This document shows positions 1 to 8,535 of a stretch of DNA of 64,000 nt, one piece after another; position 1 is the first letter of the stretch; each line of letters begins with the position of its first letter. The DNA is taken from the NCBI GenBank assembly GCA_029207755.1, contig JARCOQ010000069.1:124001-188000 (forward strand). The letters are read 5' to 3'. This DNA is from Chamaea fasciata. Its lineage: Eukaryota; Chordata; Aves; Passeriformes; Sylviidae. Made by a program: the position numbers and the translations under genes. Below the pieces are notes generated by a model, which had not been told where the DNA came from, searched no databases, and saw only the letters and a program-made list of their open reading frames with translations.

Positions 1-1308
1 GATTAAGCGGCTGATTATTCATGAAAAATACATCCCTGACCTTGAGTATAACGACATCGCCTTGCTGGAACTGGATCGGCCAGTCCAGTGCAGCTCCACC
101 ATTCAGACCGCCTGCCTGCCTGGTCCTGCAGTGAAAGTGTCGGAGCTGAAAAACTGTTACGTTGCTGGCTGGGGTGACAGAATCGTGAAATGTGAGTGAG
201 TTCCCATAAAGGATCTGGACCCTGAGGGCAAGCTTGGCCCACCAGGGAGAGACGGCTGGGCCTTCCTGACAGCAGAGTTAGGCCGTGGGACATATGCCTC
301 TGGCCTGGCCTGCTGCCCAATGTCACACAGCAGCGACACAGCACTCCCAACACCTCTCTAGAGGCCAGCAAGCCTCTAGGGAAAAACTTCAACACACGGG
401 CAAAGAGCTGCTGGGAGCTCATTCCTTTCTCTGCTCACAGCTTCAGGTAGAGATATCCTGCAGCAGGCCAAGGTGCAAGTGGTCCCTAACCAGCTCTGCA
501 ACAGCAGTGAGTGGCTGCATGGGTACATCTATGACTTCCACGTGTGTGCTGGCCAGGGCGGCGTTGGCACCTGCCAGGTAGGAGCATGCCGAGTTCCCCA
601 GCCCCCAGCAGTGTAGGCAGCCTCATCCCAGCACCCAAGCACAGCCCAGCGCGTGCTTTCCCTGACCAGTTGCTCTCCCAGCCCCAGCTCTGCACTGCCG
701 CTGAAGCTTCTGCCCCCTTTCCCATCCGTGGGTCCTTGCTCTGTGGGGTCCAGATGCTAACCCTGAAGCATCCAAGCACAGGGGAGACAGAGAGCCTCAC
801 CTGACAGGCCCCCAACCTGCTCCCAAGGGTGCTGAGGTTCTACAGGTTCCAGCACTTGAGCAAGGCCTTGCTCAGCCAGGAGTCCAGTTCTTCTGGCAGG
901 GGCTGAAGAGAGTAAAGCAACCAACTCCGACTGCTGACAGGGGCACACAGAGGCACCTTAATCCTCTCTGCTCTGCTCCAGGGTGACAGCGGGGGGCCTC
1001 TTGTCTGCCAAGATAAGCATGCCGGCTTCTTCTGGCAAATTGGTGTGACCAGCTGGGGAGTAGGCTGTGCTAGACCTAAACGGCCTGCAGTCTCCAGCTC
1101 CACTCAGTACTACTACGACTGGATCCGGACTACAGTGGGAAGAAGGCCAGTACCAGGAATTACGCCAGCACCAGCGTACACCTCAACCCCCCTGCAGACA
1201 CTACCTCCAAGACCAACTCAACCCTGTCCAGTTCCTCGGGCAAAGCTGCTCCAATTCTTTAATCTGCTGAAGGAGATCTTGCTGTACCTAAAGGGAAAAA
1301 TTGTTTGA
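1..1308 (+). CDS. ACR: Acrosin-like serine protease, copy 1, 3' part only (exons 3-5)
   Basis: The window opens inside exon 3, so the signal peptide, activation site and catalytic His lie outside. Exons seen are 1-191, 441-577 and 982-1308, with gtgagt and gtagga donors and cag acceptors. The visible part carries the catalytic Asp in [10 protein letters not shown], the GDSGGP serine box at the start of exon 5, the Pro/Thr-rich tail and the stop TGA at 1306-1308. The protein residues seen match the intact copies, with Phe at 213 and Arg at 260 in full-length numbering. Confidence 0.9.
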
Positions 1309-1387
1309 ACGGCAAAATGGACCAGCTGCAGTTCAGGCTATAGTAGACCACAACCCTTTCCTTCTGAGTTCTATTAATTTGAATTGC

Positions 1388-1403
1388 ATTAAACGGAATT
1401 AAA
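1388..1403 (+). promoter_or_regulatory. Tandem ATTAAA polyadenylation signals for acrosin
   Basis: Two ATTAAA hexamers (1388-1393 and 1398-1403) lie 80-95 bases after the acrosin stop. A T/G-rich stretch (ctgtattttctgctctg) follows about 25 bases later, the usual arrangement of a cleavage site. An AATAAA near 2388 is a more distal alternative. Equivalent pairs start at 10875, 20363, 29859, 39350, 48841 and 58332. Confidence 0.5.
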
Positions 1404-2641
1404 TTGGAAGCAAACTCAAAAGGAGATCTGTATTTTCTGCTCTGCGACAAATTTGCATCCAAATTCTCTAAAATCCCGCTGGCTTGATTTTGCCCAAGCA
1501 GTCCTGAACTCAGGGATCCCTTCATACTCATCTAGGAAGAATTTGGCTTCACACTCCCTTCCGTACAGATCAATGCCTTCCCCACAGCTATTGGTACGTC
1601 TGCAGCGGAAGAGTAGCATCTGGCACCTTAAGTTTGCAAAAACAAGTTCAAGAAACACAACACTAGGAAAACAAGAGAAAAGAAAAGAAGGGTGCAGATG
1701 TTGCCCTGTCATCAAAAATGTGAAGCCCTTCATTCTGCTCTGTGCCCTAAGGATGGTTTTTGTCCCCATCAGATGGCAACTGGGTTTTTTGGCCCATGTA
1801 GAAACCTAAGCAGTAAAGAGTTCATGCACTGCTATGCCCTGAACACCAACAGCCATCAAGCAAACGAGTTATAACAGCATGTGCCTGGAAAGGGGAGCTG
1901 TATTGAACGTAGGCCAGCCCCATTCTGGAGCTGAAGTTCCTGTTCCAGTCTGTAGTGACCACACAACATAAAGAACAGCTTAAGTGCAGGAGTGGGGTCA
2001 AGGAGCAAGCAAGACCAATAGATGGAGAATCAAGACCACAAAAAAAAAAGAAAACAAACCCAAAGCCCCCCAGCCCATTTCCAGAAAAGTCTAGAATACT
2101 AGGCTGCACATGCCAACTCATTTGTACAAAGAGTGAGGAACCTAATCCCAGAATGGGGAAAACTTACCTAGAAAAATGTACCACCACAGAGGCCGGGTGG
2201 CATTCTCTCAGGACCCTGGACACCTGTTGGCTGGATCGGTGCTGGACCCAGGACTTTAATCTTCTTTCCTCTCCTACCCGATTCCTCTTTCCCTTCTTCT
2301 TCCCTCTTTTCTTTTAGTCCTCTGTCTTATTATTAGAAGGTAGTGGCAAAACATATACCAATTGCCATGCTGAGTGTGTAGTTTGTTAATAAAAAGCGGT
2401 GAGGTTTTTTTGGACCCTTTTGCTTTTTGCCATTCTTTTCCATCCGTGAACATCGACGAACCTCTGTTGCTCCCTTCCACATAGGAGTGGCGTGTAAGAC
2501 CAATGCACAAACACTCCAGGGAAGGGAAGAGCTGCATCTGCCTTCTCCAGTGCCAATCCCTGGGCCAAGGATCAATTGCACATCTCACCCCCTCACAGCA
2601 GCAGTCTGTTGTAGCAGCACGTCTTTTATGATCCGATTATT

Positions 2642-2678
2642 GGCACATGCCTCTACCTGAAGGTAAGAGGCATGTGCC
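2642..2678. repeat. 37-nt near-perfect inverted repeat (hairpin)
   Basis: A 16-base arm (ggcacatgcctctacc) is followed by a TGAA loop and its complement with one extra A (ggtaagaggcatgtgcc). It is present and unchanged in all units: 12130-12166, 21620-21656, 31113-31149, 40604-40640, 50095-50131, 59586-59622. It is much shorter than a normal pre-miRNA; function unknown. Confidence 0.75.
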
Positions 2679-2707
2679 GAAGTCAATAGCATGGATTTTC
2701 TTTAACA

Positions 2708-2790
2708 GTAAGCATGAGGTAGAGAGATAGAAATAGGAAAGAGAGGAGGGCCAGAGGGAGAGAAAGAGTGAGACAGTTGAAGTAGAAAGC
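2708..2790 (+). repeat. Purine-rich tract
   Basis: About 80 bases that are almost all A and G (gaggtagagagatag, gagaggaggg, gagagaaagag). It lies about 400 bases downstream of a pyrimidine-rich tract at about 2262-2330. Both occur in every unit. They are low-complexity tracts with no gene assigned. Confidence 0.5.
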
Positions 2791-3165
2791 TATCACCGCA
2801 CTTGGATCCAGAAAGCATCCTCTTGCATCTTTTCTTCACCCTGGTCTTCTTGCTGGTGTGCTTCCCCCAGGCATTCAAACCTTTTTGCTATTTAGGCATT
2901 TTAGCCAACAAAGGAATCAATGCTCATTGGCTACAGTTACCCACTCAGAGTTGCTTCTCAACAGAGTGGCTTTGTTGGCTTTGAGTGTGGGTTCTTTCTG
3001 TCCAGTATCAGTGCTCCTCCAGTATCTGTTTTCCTCCCGCTAGTCTGAGAGCGCATCCAATCCTACCTCACATTCCTCTCGGGTGGGTTAACTGACAGCC
3101 CAAGTTTCACAGAGGCATGTTCAGGGAGGGGGAGCTTCAGTTGCTGCCGATGAGCAGTTGCTTCT

Positions 3166-4954
3166 TTGGAGAGTTTGTCACAGTGGGCAAAGCCTTTCAA
3201 TAATCTTAATGCATCTTGGAGGGGCAAGAACCTCTCATCTTTATTGCATAAGGGAGGGAATATAGTTATCAAAGATGAGGAAAAGGCTGAGGTCCCTAGC
3301 ATCTTCTTTGCTTCAGTTTTCAACAAAAAGACGGGTTGTCCTCAAGGCAACTGGCCTCCTGAACTCGTAGATGGGGAGCAGGGAACAGAACAGCCTCTCC
3401 TGTTATCCAGGAGAAAGTAGTTAGTGACCATGTGAGCCACTTAGATGCTGACAAGTCGATGAGACCAGACAGGATTCATCCTAGGGTGGTGCAGGAGATG
3501 GCAGAAGACGTCACCAAGACGCTTTCCATCATTTACCATCAGTCCTGGGTAACAAGACGACTGGGCTGGCCAACGTGATGCTCATCCATAAGAAGGGCCA
3601 TAAGGAGCACATGGGAAACTACAGGCCTGTCAGCCTGACCTTGGTACTCAGTAAGGTTAAACAAGAGATCATCTTAAGTGCGATAACGCAGCACCTACAG
3701 GACAGCTGAGGGATCAGACCCAGCCAGCAGGGATTTAGGAGGGGCAGGTTGTGCTTTAACCAACCTGATCTCCCTTTGTTACCAGCTGACCCGCCAGGTG
3801 GATGACGGGAAGGCTGTGGATGTTGTATACCTGGCCTTCAGCAAAGCCTCTTACCCCATCTCCCGTAGCGCACTCCTGGAAAAGCTGGTAGCCCACAGCT
3901 TGGGCAGGAGCCGTGTTCAGAACTGGCTGGATGGCCAGGCCCAGAGACTGGAGGTGAATGGTCCTGCATCCAGATGGGGGCTAGTCACTTAGTGCAGCCC
4001 CCCAGGGGTCTGTGTTGGGACCAGTCTTGTTTAAATATCTTCACTGATGATCCGGACAAGGGGATCACCTTGCAGATGACACCAAGCTGGGAGCAAGCAC
4101 TGCTCTGTTAGAGGGTAGGAGGACTCTGCAGAGGGACCTGGACAGGCTGGATAGGTGTGCTGAATCCAACAATGGGAGGTTTCACAAGTCCAAGTGCCAG
4201 GTCGTGCCTTTGAATCACAGCAAGCCCCTGCAGCACCACAAGCTGGGGTTGGTGTGGCTGGACAGTGCCCAGGCAGAAAAGGGACCTGGGGGTACTGGAG
4301 ACAGCAGCTGAACGTGAGCCAGCGGTGCGCTCTGGTGGCCAAGAAGGCCAATGGCATCCTGGCCTGGATCAGGAATGGTGTGGCCAGCAGGAGCGGGGAG
4401 GTCATTCTTCCCCCGTAGTCAGCACTGGTGAGGCCGCACCTTGAGTGCTGCGTCCAGTTCTGGGCTCCTCAGTTTAGGAAGGACGTTGAGATGCTCAAAT
4501 GGGTCCAGAGGAGGGCAACAAGGATAGTGAATGGTCTGGGACACGTGTCTTATGAGGAGCAGCTGAGGGAGCTGGGGTTGCTTAGCTTGGAGAAGAGAAG
4601 GCTCAGGGGTGAGCGTACCAACCTCTATAAGTCCCCGAAAGGAGGGTATAGCCCAGTGGGGGTCAGTCTCTTCTCCCAGGCAAGCAGCAAGAGAAGCCGA
4701 CAAAGTCTTAAGCTGTACCACAGGAAGTTGGGACTGGACATTGAGAAGAAGATTCTTCACAGAAAGGGTGATTTTGGGCATTGGAATAGGCTTCCCAGGG
4801 AGGCGGTGGAGTCACCTGGAGGTGTTTAAGCAAAGATAGCACATGGCTTTTAGTGCTGTGGTCTGGTTGACAAGGTGGTGTTGAGTCATAGGTTTGACTC
4901 AATGGTCTCAGATGGTTTTTTTTCCAACCTAGTCGATTCTGTGGTTCTGTGATT
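3166..4954 (+). mobile_element. CR1 LINE fragment, unit 1 (5'-truncated, decayed)
   Basis: This is the 3' portion of a CR1 non-LTR retrotransposon in + orientation. Broken frames encode reverse-transcriptase hallmarks: DEEKAEV near 3280, GNYRPVSLT at about 3614-3640, DDGKAVDVVYLAFSKA at about 3800-3850, ADDTKLG at about 4072-4092 (the ADD catalytic box) and the [13 protein letters not shown] block from 4431. The C-terminal part stays open for 133 codons (4428-4829). An in-frame TGA near 3708 and several frame changes show it is dead. The element ends with the CR1-type tail gattctgtggttctgtgatt at 4935-4954; no target-site duplication is discernible. The exact 5' end is uncertain. Confidence 0.88.
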
Positions 4955-5679
4955 GGTGTTTAAGGCAATTCTGCTCTTTAAGTGTCTTGCAATATCTTAT
5001 GCAGCTCTGGTCATCAAGGGTGCATAGGTTCTTAGAGCCCCTAAGAGTCATCAGCGGGGAGCAAAGCCACGCATCTACTCTTCCCTAGAGATCACCTGCA
5101 GAGGTGATGCTTGACCAGCATACCCAGCTGACGTGCGCAGTGCCTGCTAAGGCCATATTAAATTTTTGCCCACAGCGTTCACTTTGGAAGAGAACCTCCC
5201 CCTTATAAAAACTGCATTCAATGAATAACATTTTCTGATTCAAGAGTGAACTTAAAAAAGATAGAAAGAAAGGAAAAATCCAGCCTCCAGAGATTTAATT
5301 AAAAATTCAGGACCTCCAAATTGTTGAACCACTTAATCCCAACACCTGTTTTTCACAGACAGGAGTCTCAACCCTACACGATTTCAGCTGCCCGAGACCA
5401 TCTTTCCACGCTCTCAGGAAAGTCACAGCCTGTCAAGCATGCCTGTAAGACCTTGAAGGCTGAGTCTCCCCAGGGTGGTAGTGAGAAGGTCATTAGGGCT
5501 TGAGGAGTCAGGAGAATATCCTTGTCCAGGGGCTTGGGCATTTTTTCATCTGCTCCTTGGGACAGGAAGAGACCAAGGTTTCTCCATTTTGTTGCAGTGT
5601 GTGAGATTCTTTGGTAGTGCCAGTGATGGGGAGCAGCTTCTCAGGACTCCCTGAATTGCCACGGAGAACAGACAGAGCC
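4955..5679. other. Non-coding stretch between CR1 and the RING ORF
   Basis: No gene is recognised. A small perfect inverted repeat (atcacct-gcag-aggtgat) lies at 5091-5108. The stretch just before the RING ATG stays open in frame from 5611, but the residues there resemble no family. Counterparts: 14443-15167, 23930-24652, 33426-34150, 42917-43641, 52408-53132, 61899-62623. Confidence 0.5.
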
Positions 5680-6153
5680 ATGGGGACAGAGTGCAGCTGC
5701 CCCATTTGTCATGATGAGCAAGAGGGTGTTGCTTATGCCATACCCTGTGGCCATGAGTTCTGCATGGGCTGCATGCTGCGTTGGGCAGAGAAGAAAGCAG
5801 AGTGCCCACTCTGCAGAAGATTGATAGAGTCTGTCAGGTTTTCTCTGCGGGAACAAAAATACCTCGAGTGTGTCATCACACCCCAGGGAGAATCACCAGA
5901 GACCAAGAGAGAGGCAGAAAGATCTCTTGGCCTCCTGGATGGAAACAGCTGCCAGCGCCCAGGAGCGGTTCCTGTGCAAGGGACACCTTCCCCAGCTGAG
6001 CAGGGGCCTGCAGGGGCAGAGGCTGTGGGTAGCCTGCTGCCAAGGTCTGGGCAGAACTTTTCCAAAAAGAAGAGCATGTTCTTGACCCTATGCTGCCCTG
6101 GCTGCGCCAGAGGCTGGAGGCAATCTATGGGTCCCAGCGGTGGCTGGCAGTGA
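5680..6153 (+). CDS. TOPORS-like RING-finger ORF, unit 1 (possible gene or pseudogene)
   Basis: The ATG at 5680 is in strong Kozak context (agccATGg) and opens a 157-codon single-exon frame; an in-frame ATG at 5611 would add 23 unremarkable residues. Residues 7-45 form a C3HC4 RING: Cys7, Cys10, Cys23, His25, Cys28, Cys31, Cys42, Cys45, with KKAECPLC and the following RFSLREQKYLECVITP closely resembling TOPORS-type E3 ubiquitin/SUMO ligases. RING domains recruit E2 enzymes. After about residue 125 the frame yields low-complexity sequence, while the +1-shifted frame from about 6056 to the TGA at 6258-6260 encodes coherent sequence (LPWLRQRLEAIYG, GEVMVQVLQPLLEEY) of the kind expected C-terminally. 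A 1-base loss near 6053 therefore probably separates RING and C-terminal part. Whether the short RING product is expressed cannot be told. Confidence 0.6.
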   Translation: MGTECSCPICHDEQEGVAYAIPCGHEFCMGCMLRWAEKKAECPLCRRLIESVRFSLREQKYLECVITPQGESPETKREAERSLGLLDGNSCQRPGAVPVQGTPSPAEQGPAGAEAVGSLLPRSGQNFSKKKSMFLTLCCPGCARGWRQSMGPSGGWQ

Positions 6154-7165
6154 GAGCAGAGAACAGCATCTTGTATGCCCTGCGCCTCTGCGGTCCAGAT
6201 GGGGAGGTCATGGTGCAGGTGCTGCAGCCTCTCCTGGAGGAATATACAGAACCCTATTGAAATGCTTTAGGAACAACTATGAAGCAATAACATAGAGCTG
6301 AGTTTGAGACAGGAAAGTGTACCAAGAAAATCTGGAAAGTTGGGGAGTTTTTGTGCATTTGACCGTTTGTTGCATATGCATACTTCTGTTCTGTCAGTAG
6401 TAGAGGTTGTAAAATTGTTTTTCTGTTAGGGAGTCTCCACCCCTATTCATAAGTTGTACTGGAGTCATCTCCTCCTTCCATGAGAAATGCATCAATACAA
6501 TTCTCCTGTTTTTTGAATGTCTTGGGAATTGATGAAGACTGAAATGGCTAAGACCCGGTGCAAGGTAGACAGCCTTGGCTGGCAAGGCTCATGCTGGACA
6601 TGGGCTTAAGGCAGGGTGAGGGTCAAGAAAAGGATGAGGTGTCAGTGCAAGACAAAGAGCAGAAACCCCAGTGTTAGGAGGGCTATGAGAAAGCCTCCAA
6701 GGGAAGGTGAGGACTGCCACTCCAGCATGAGAGGCAGAAAACCTTGGGTGTCGCTCGTGTGAGCATGCCTAGCTATTCTGGCTAGTTAAGCTTAGCCATA
6801 GGTGCAGGACAAAACCTTGAACTGTTCCAACTAACCCAGGTAATGCAGGACTATGGAATTCTTTGTATAACTAAGCAGTACTTAGGAAACGAGACTAGCA
6901 GCTGTAGGCCACCAAGTGTTAGGGACTGTACAAAATGCCGACTAATAGGCTGAAGTGTGGTAAGCAAATGTTTCCTTGGATGCCTTAGGAATTGACTTAA
7001 TGAGCCAGCCTTCGCAATACTAGAGAGATGATGACTACAGAATTTAAAGATCCAATGGGACTTGTGAAAAAGGATGCATCTTCGGGGCAAGGTTGATTTG
7101 GGAGTGAAGGGCCATGCGACAAACCAAGCTCGGCCACTCCCAGAGGGATGTGGCTCCCGCGTTAC

Positions 7166-7567
7166 CTTCAGTGTCTTTGATGCTGTTGGCACAATTGTCC
7201 AGCAGCATCCTTTCATTTGTGGTGCAGCTCCTCAGTTCAGAGGCTGTGCAAGGAGAGAGTAGCCACATAGGGCATGATCCTTCACTTGATACTGTCATTC
7301 ATCTCCTCTTCAGCTCCAGGTCTCCAATTGCATTGCTAAAGCTCTGGGCTGGCAAGAGGAGAAGGCTGCTTCCATCAGCAGCTGCAGAAAGTGTTCCAGA
7401 GAGCAGAAGGCAGAGCCCGAGGGTATTGCCAGCATGGGTACTTCTCTCCCATCGCAGCCGGCAGCAGGGATTTACCTTGCCATTTCTTTGCACTCGGCAT
7501 CTTCAGCCTCTTTCATACAGATCTCATCCAGCTCAGAGAACGAGTCATGAAGGATGTGTTGGTCATC
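7166..7567 (-). other. Minus-strand exon-like segments, gene unknown
   Basis: Read on the minus strand, 7567-7476 encodes DSFSELDEICMKEAEDAE and ends in AAG|GTAAAT. Downstream, 7243-7166 follows an excellent acceptor (ctctctccttgcacag) and encodes TTNERMLLDNCANSIKDTE before GAAG|GTAACG. Between them, AIGDLELK and EEMNDSIK are separated by a 1-base frame change. The phases do not join directly, so this may be a fragment or decayed pseudogene. I do not recognise the protein. The segments are conserved in units 1-6. Confidence 0.3.
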
Positions 7568-7874
7568 CTACGTGGTCCTGAGGATGAGCTCTACCCACCT
7601 GGGATTAGAAGACAAAACTCCATCCTGTTACTGTGACTATCATGCTCACAGTCAAAGCGGGCATCAGGGGTGTACCAGGTCAGCCATAAACACTGGGCTA
7701 GGCCCTTACCCTTAGGTCTGTGCAGGCTTGCCCAGAGCCATGGAAGAGAAACACCTGTTTCACCTCTGCATAAGGATACACTGCTTTCTTCTCCCACACT
7801 TCCATTTTCAAAGGCAGGATCCCTCTAAGGAAGATGCATTTAGATAAATTATGCGCTTAAATGGCCTGAAATTT

Positions 7875-7904
7875 AAAAAAAAAAAAAGAAAAAAAAAAAA
7901 AAAA
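7875..7904 (+). repeat. A-rich tract with lineage-specific structure
   Basis: Units 1 and 2 (7875-7904, 17364-17393) have one G interrupting the A run. Units 3 and 4 (26855-26888, 36346-36379) have two, and units 5 and 6 (45837-45870, 55328-55361) have three. The tract could be an old retrotransposon poly-A tail, but no source element is seen upstream. Confidence 0.7.
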
Positions 7905-8167
7905 GTCACAAAAGGTCTGGAAAAAGGCGGTCTTGCTAAACAATGCCACTTTCTCTCAGAACGGCTAGCACAGCTAGCCTGAAGAAGATCTTATGCAGTG
8001 CCCATATAGCCCCAAGGAGATTAGTGAGTGATGTGGATTGCTACAGTAGTAGTCCTGCAATGTCACAAACTTTTTAAAAATCAGAATGTGTGTTGCTTTG
8101 AATTGTTGTTACTGCCAATTCTGTAGTTTTGGATGTCAAGCAAAATCTTGTATCATTAGCACAAGAG

Positions 8168-8341
8168 TGGCACATGTTTCCCAGAGAAGCTGTGGATGCC
8201 CCGTTCCTTTTACCATTTGAGGCCAGCTTGGATGGGACTCTGAGCAACCTGGTGTAGTGGAAGGCCTCTGTGTGCATGGTTGGGGTTTGAAACTAGTCAG
8301 TCCTTAAGGTACCTTCCAATCCAGACCTTTCTGTGGTTTTA
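8168..8341 (+). mobile_element. CR1 3' relic upstream of acrosin, unit 1
   Basis: The sequence tttcccagagaagctgtgga, then ggccagcttggatgggactc, ctgagcaacctggtgtagtg and ttaaggtaccttccaatcca follows the order of the CR1 3' end (last codons of the ORF plus 3' UTR). It is diverged and ends near ctgtggtttt. It is separate from and older-looking than the 1.8-kb CR1 and ends about 195 bases before the acrosin ATG. Confidence 0.72.
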
Positions 8342-8414
8342 GGCCTCTAAATTGCCCTTCCCCCCTGCCTGCAGCGGCCAGCACCGTGTCTGGAACATGG
8401 AACCAGTCCCTCTG

Positions 8415-8422
8415 TGACATCA
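8415..8422 (+). promoter_or_regulatory. CRE-like element upstream of acrosin exon 1
   Basis: TGACATCA differs by one base from the cAMP-response element TGACGTCA and lies 114 bp before the acrosin ATG. A TTACGT half-like site follows at about 8467. CREM/CREB sites are typical of promoters active in post-meiotic germ cells, which would fit acrosin, but no TATA box or transcription start is recognisable. Equivalent sites are at 17904, 27399, 36890, 46381 and 55872. Confidence 0.3.
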
Positions 8423-8535
8423 GGCCTAGGGCCGAGGGCACTGCGGCAAAGCAAATTCTGTTGGCATTACGTTGGCAGCTGCCCTGGAGGTGTCAAGCTC
8501 TCTCTCCTTGCAGCTGACTTGCAGCTGTGACGGCA

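Larger units (their letters stand above)
1309..3165. other. Non-coding stretch between acrosin and CR1
   Basis: It holds the acrosin 3' UTR, an oligo-A run (about 2040-2050), a pyrimidine-rich tract (about 2262-2330), an exon-like segment (2599-2662), a hairpin (2642-2678) and a purine-rich tract (about 2708-2790). A minus-strand ORF at 1416-1769 is open in most units but has no recognisable family. Counterparts: 10796-12653, 20285-22142, 29780-31636, 39271-41127, 48762-50618, 58253-60109. Confidence 0.6.
6261..8167. other. Non-coding stretch between the RING ORF and the CR1 relic
   Basis: No complete gene is recognised. It holds two minus-strand exon-like segments (7476-7567 and 7166-7243), an A-rich tract (7875-7904) and a small inverted repeat ggctagc-aca-gctagcc (7963-7979). 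The + strand frame at 7114-7581 is open in all units but looks like the shadow of these segments. Counterparts: 15749-17656, 25240-27151, 34732-36642, 44223-46133, 53714-55624, 63205-64000. Confidence 0.5.

Noticed and set aside
2642..2678. Hairpin as a pre-miRNA or tRNA
   Set aside because: It is 37 nt long, too short for a typical pre-miRNA, and has no tRNA arms.
4428..4829. 133-codon frame ([13 protein letters not shown]) as a host gene
   Set aside because: It is the C-terminal part of the CR1 LINE reverse transcriptase, not an independent gene.
7166..7567. Minus-strand segments as RABL2, the gene next to acrosin in mammals
   Set aside because: The residues show no GTPase motifs or other resemblance to RABL2.
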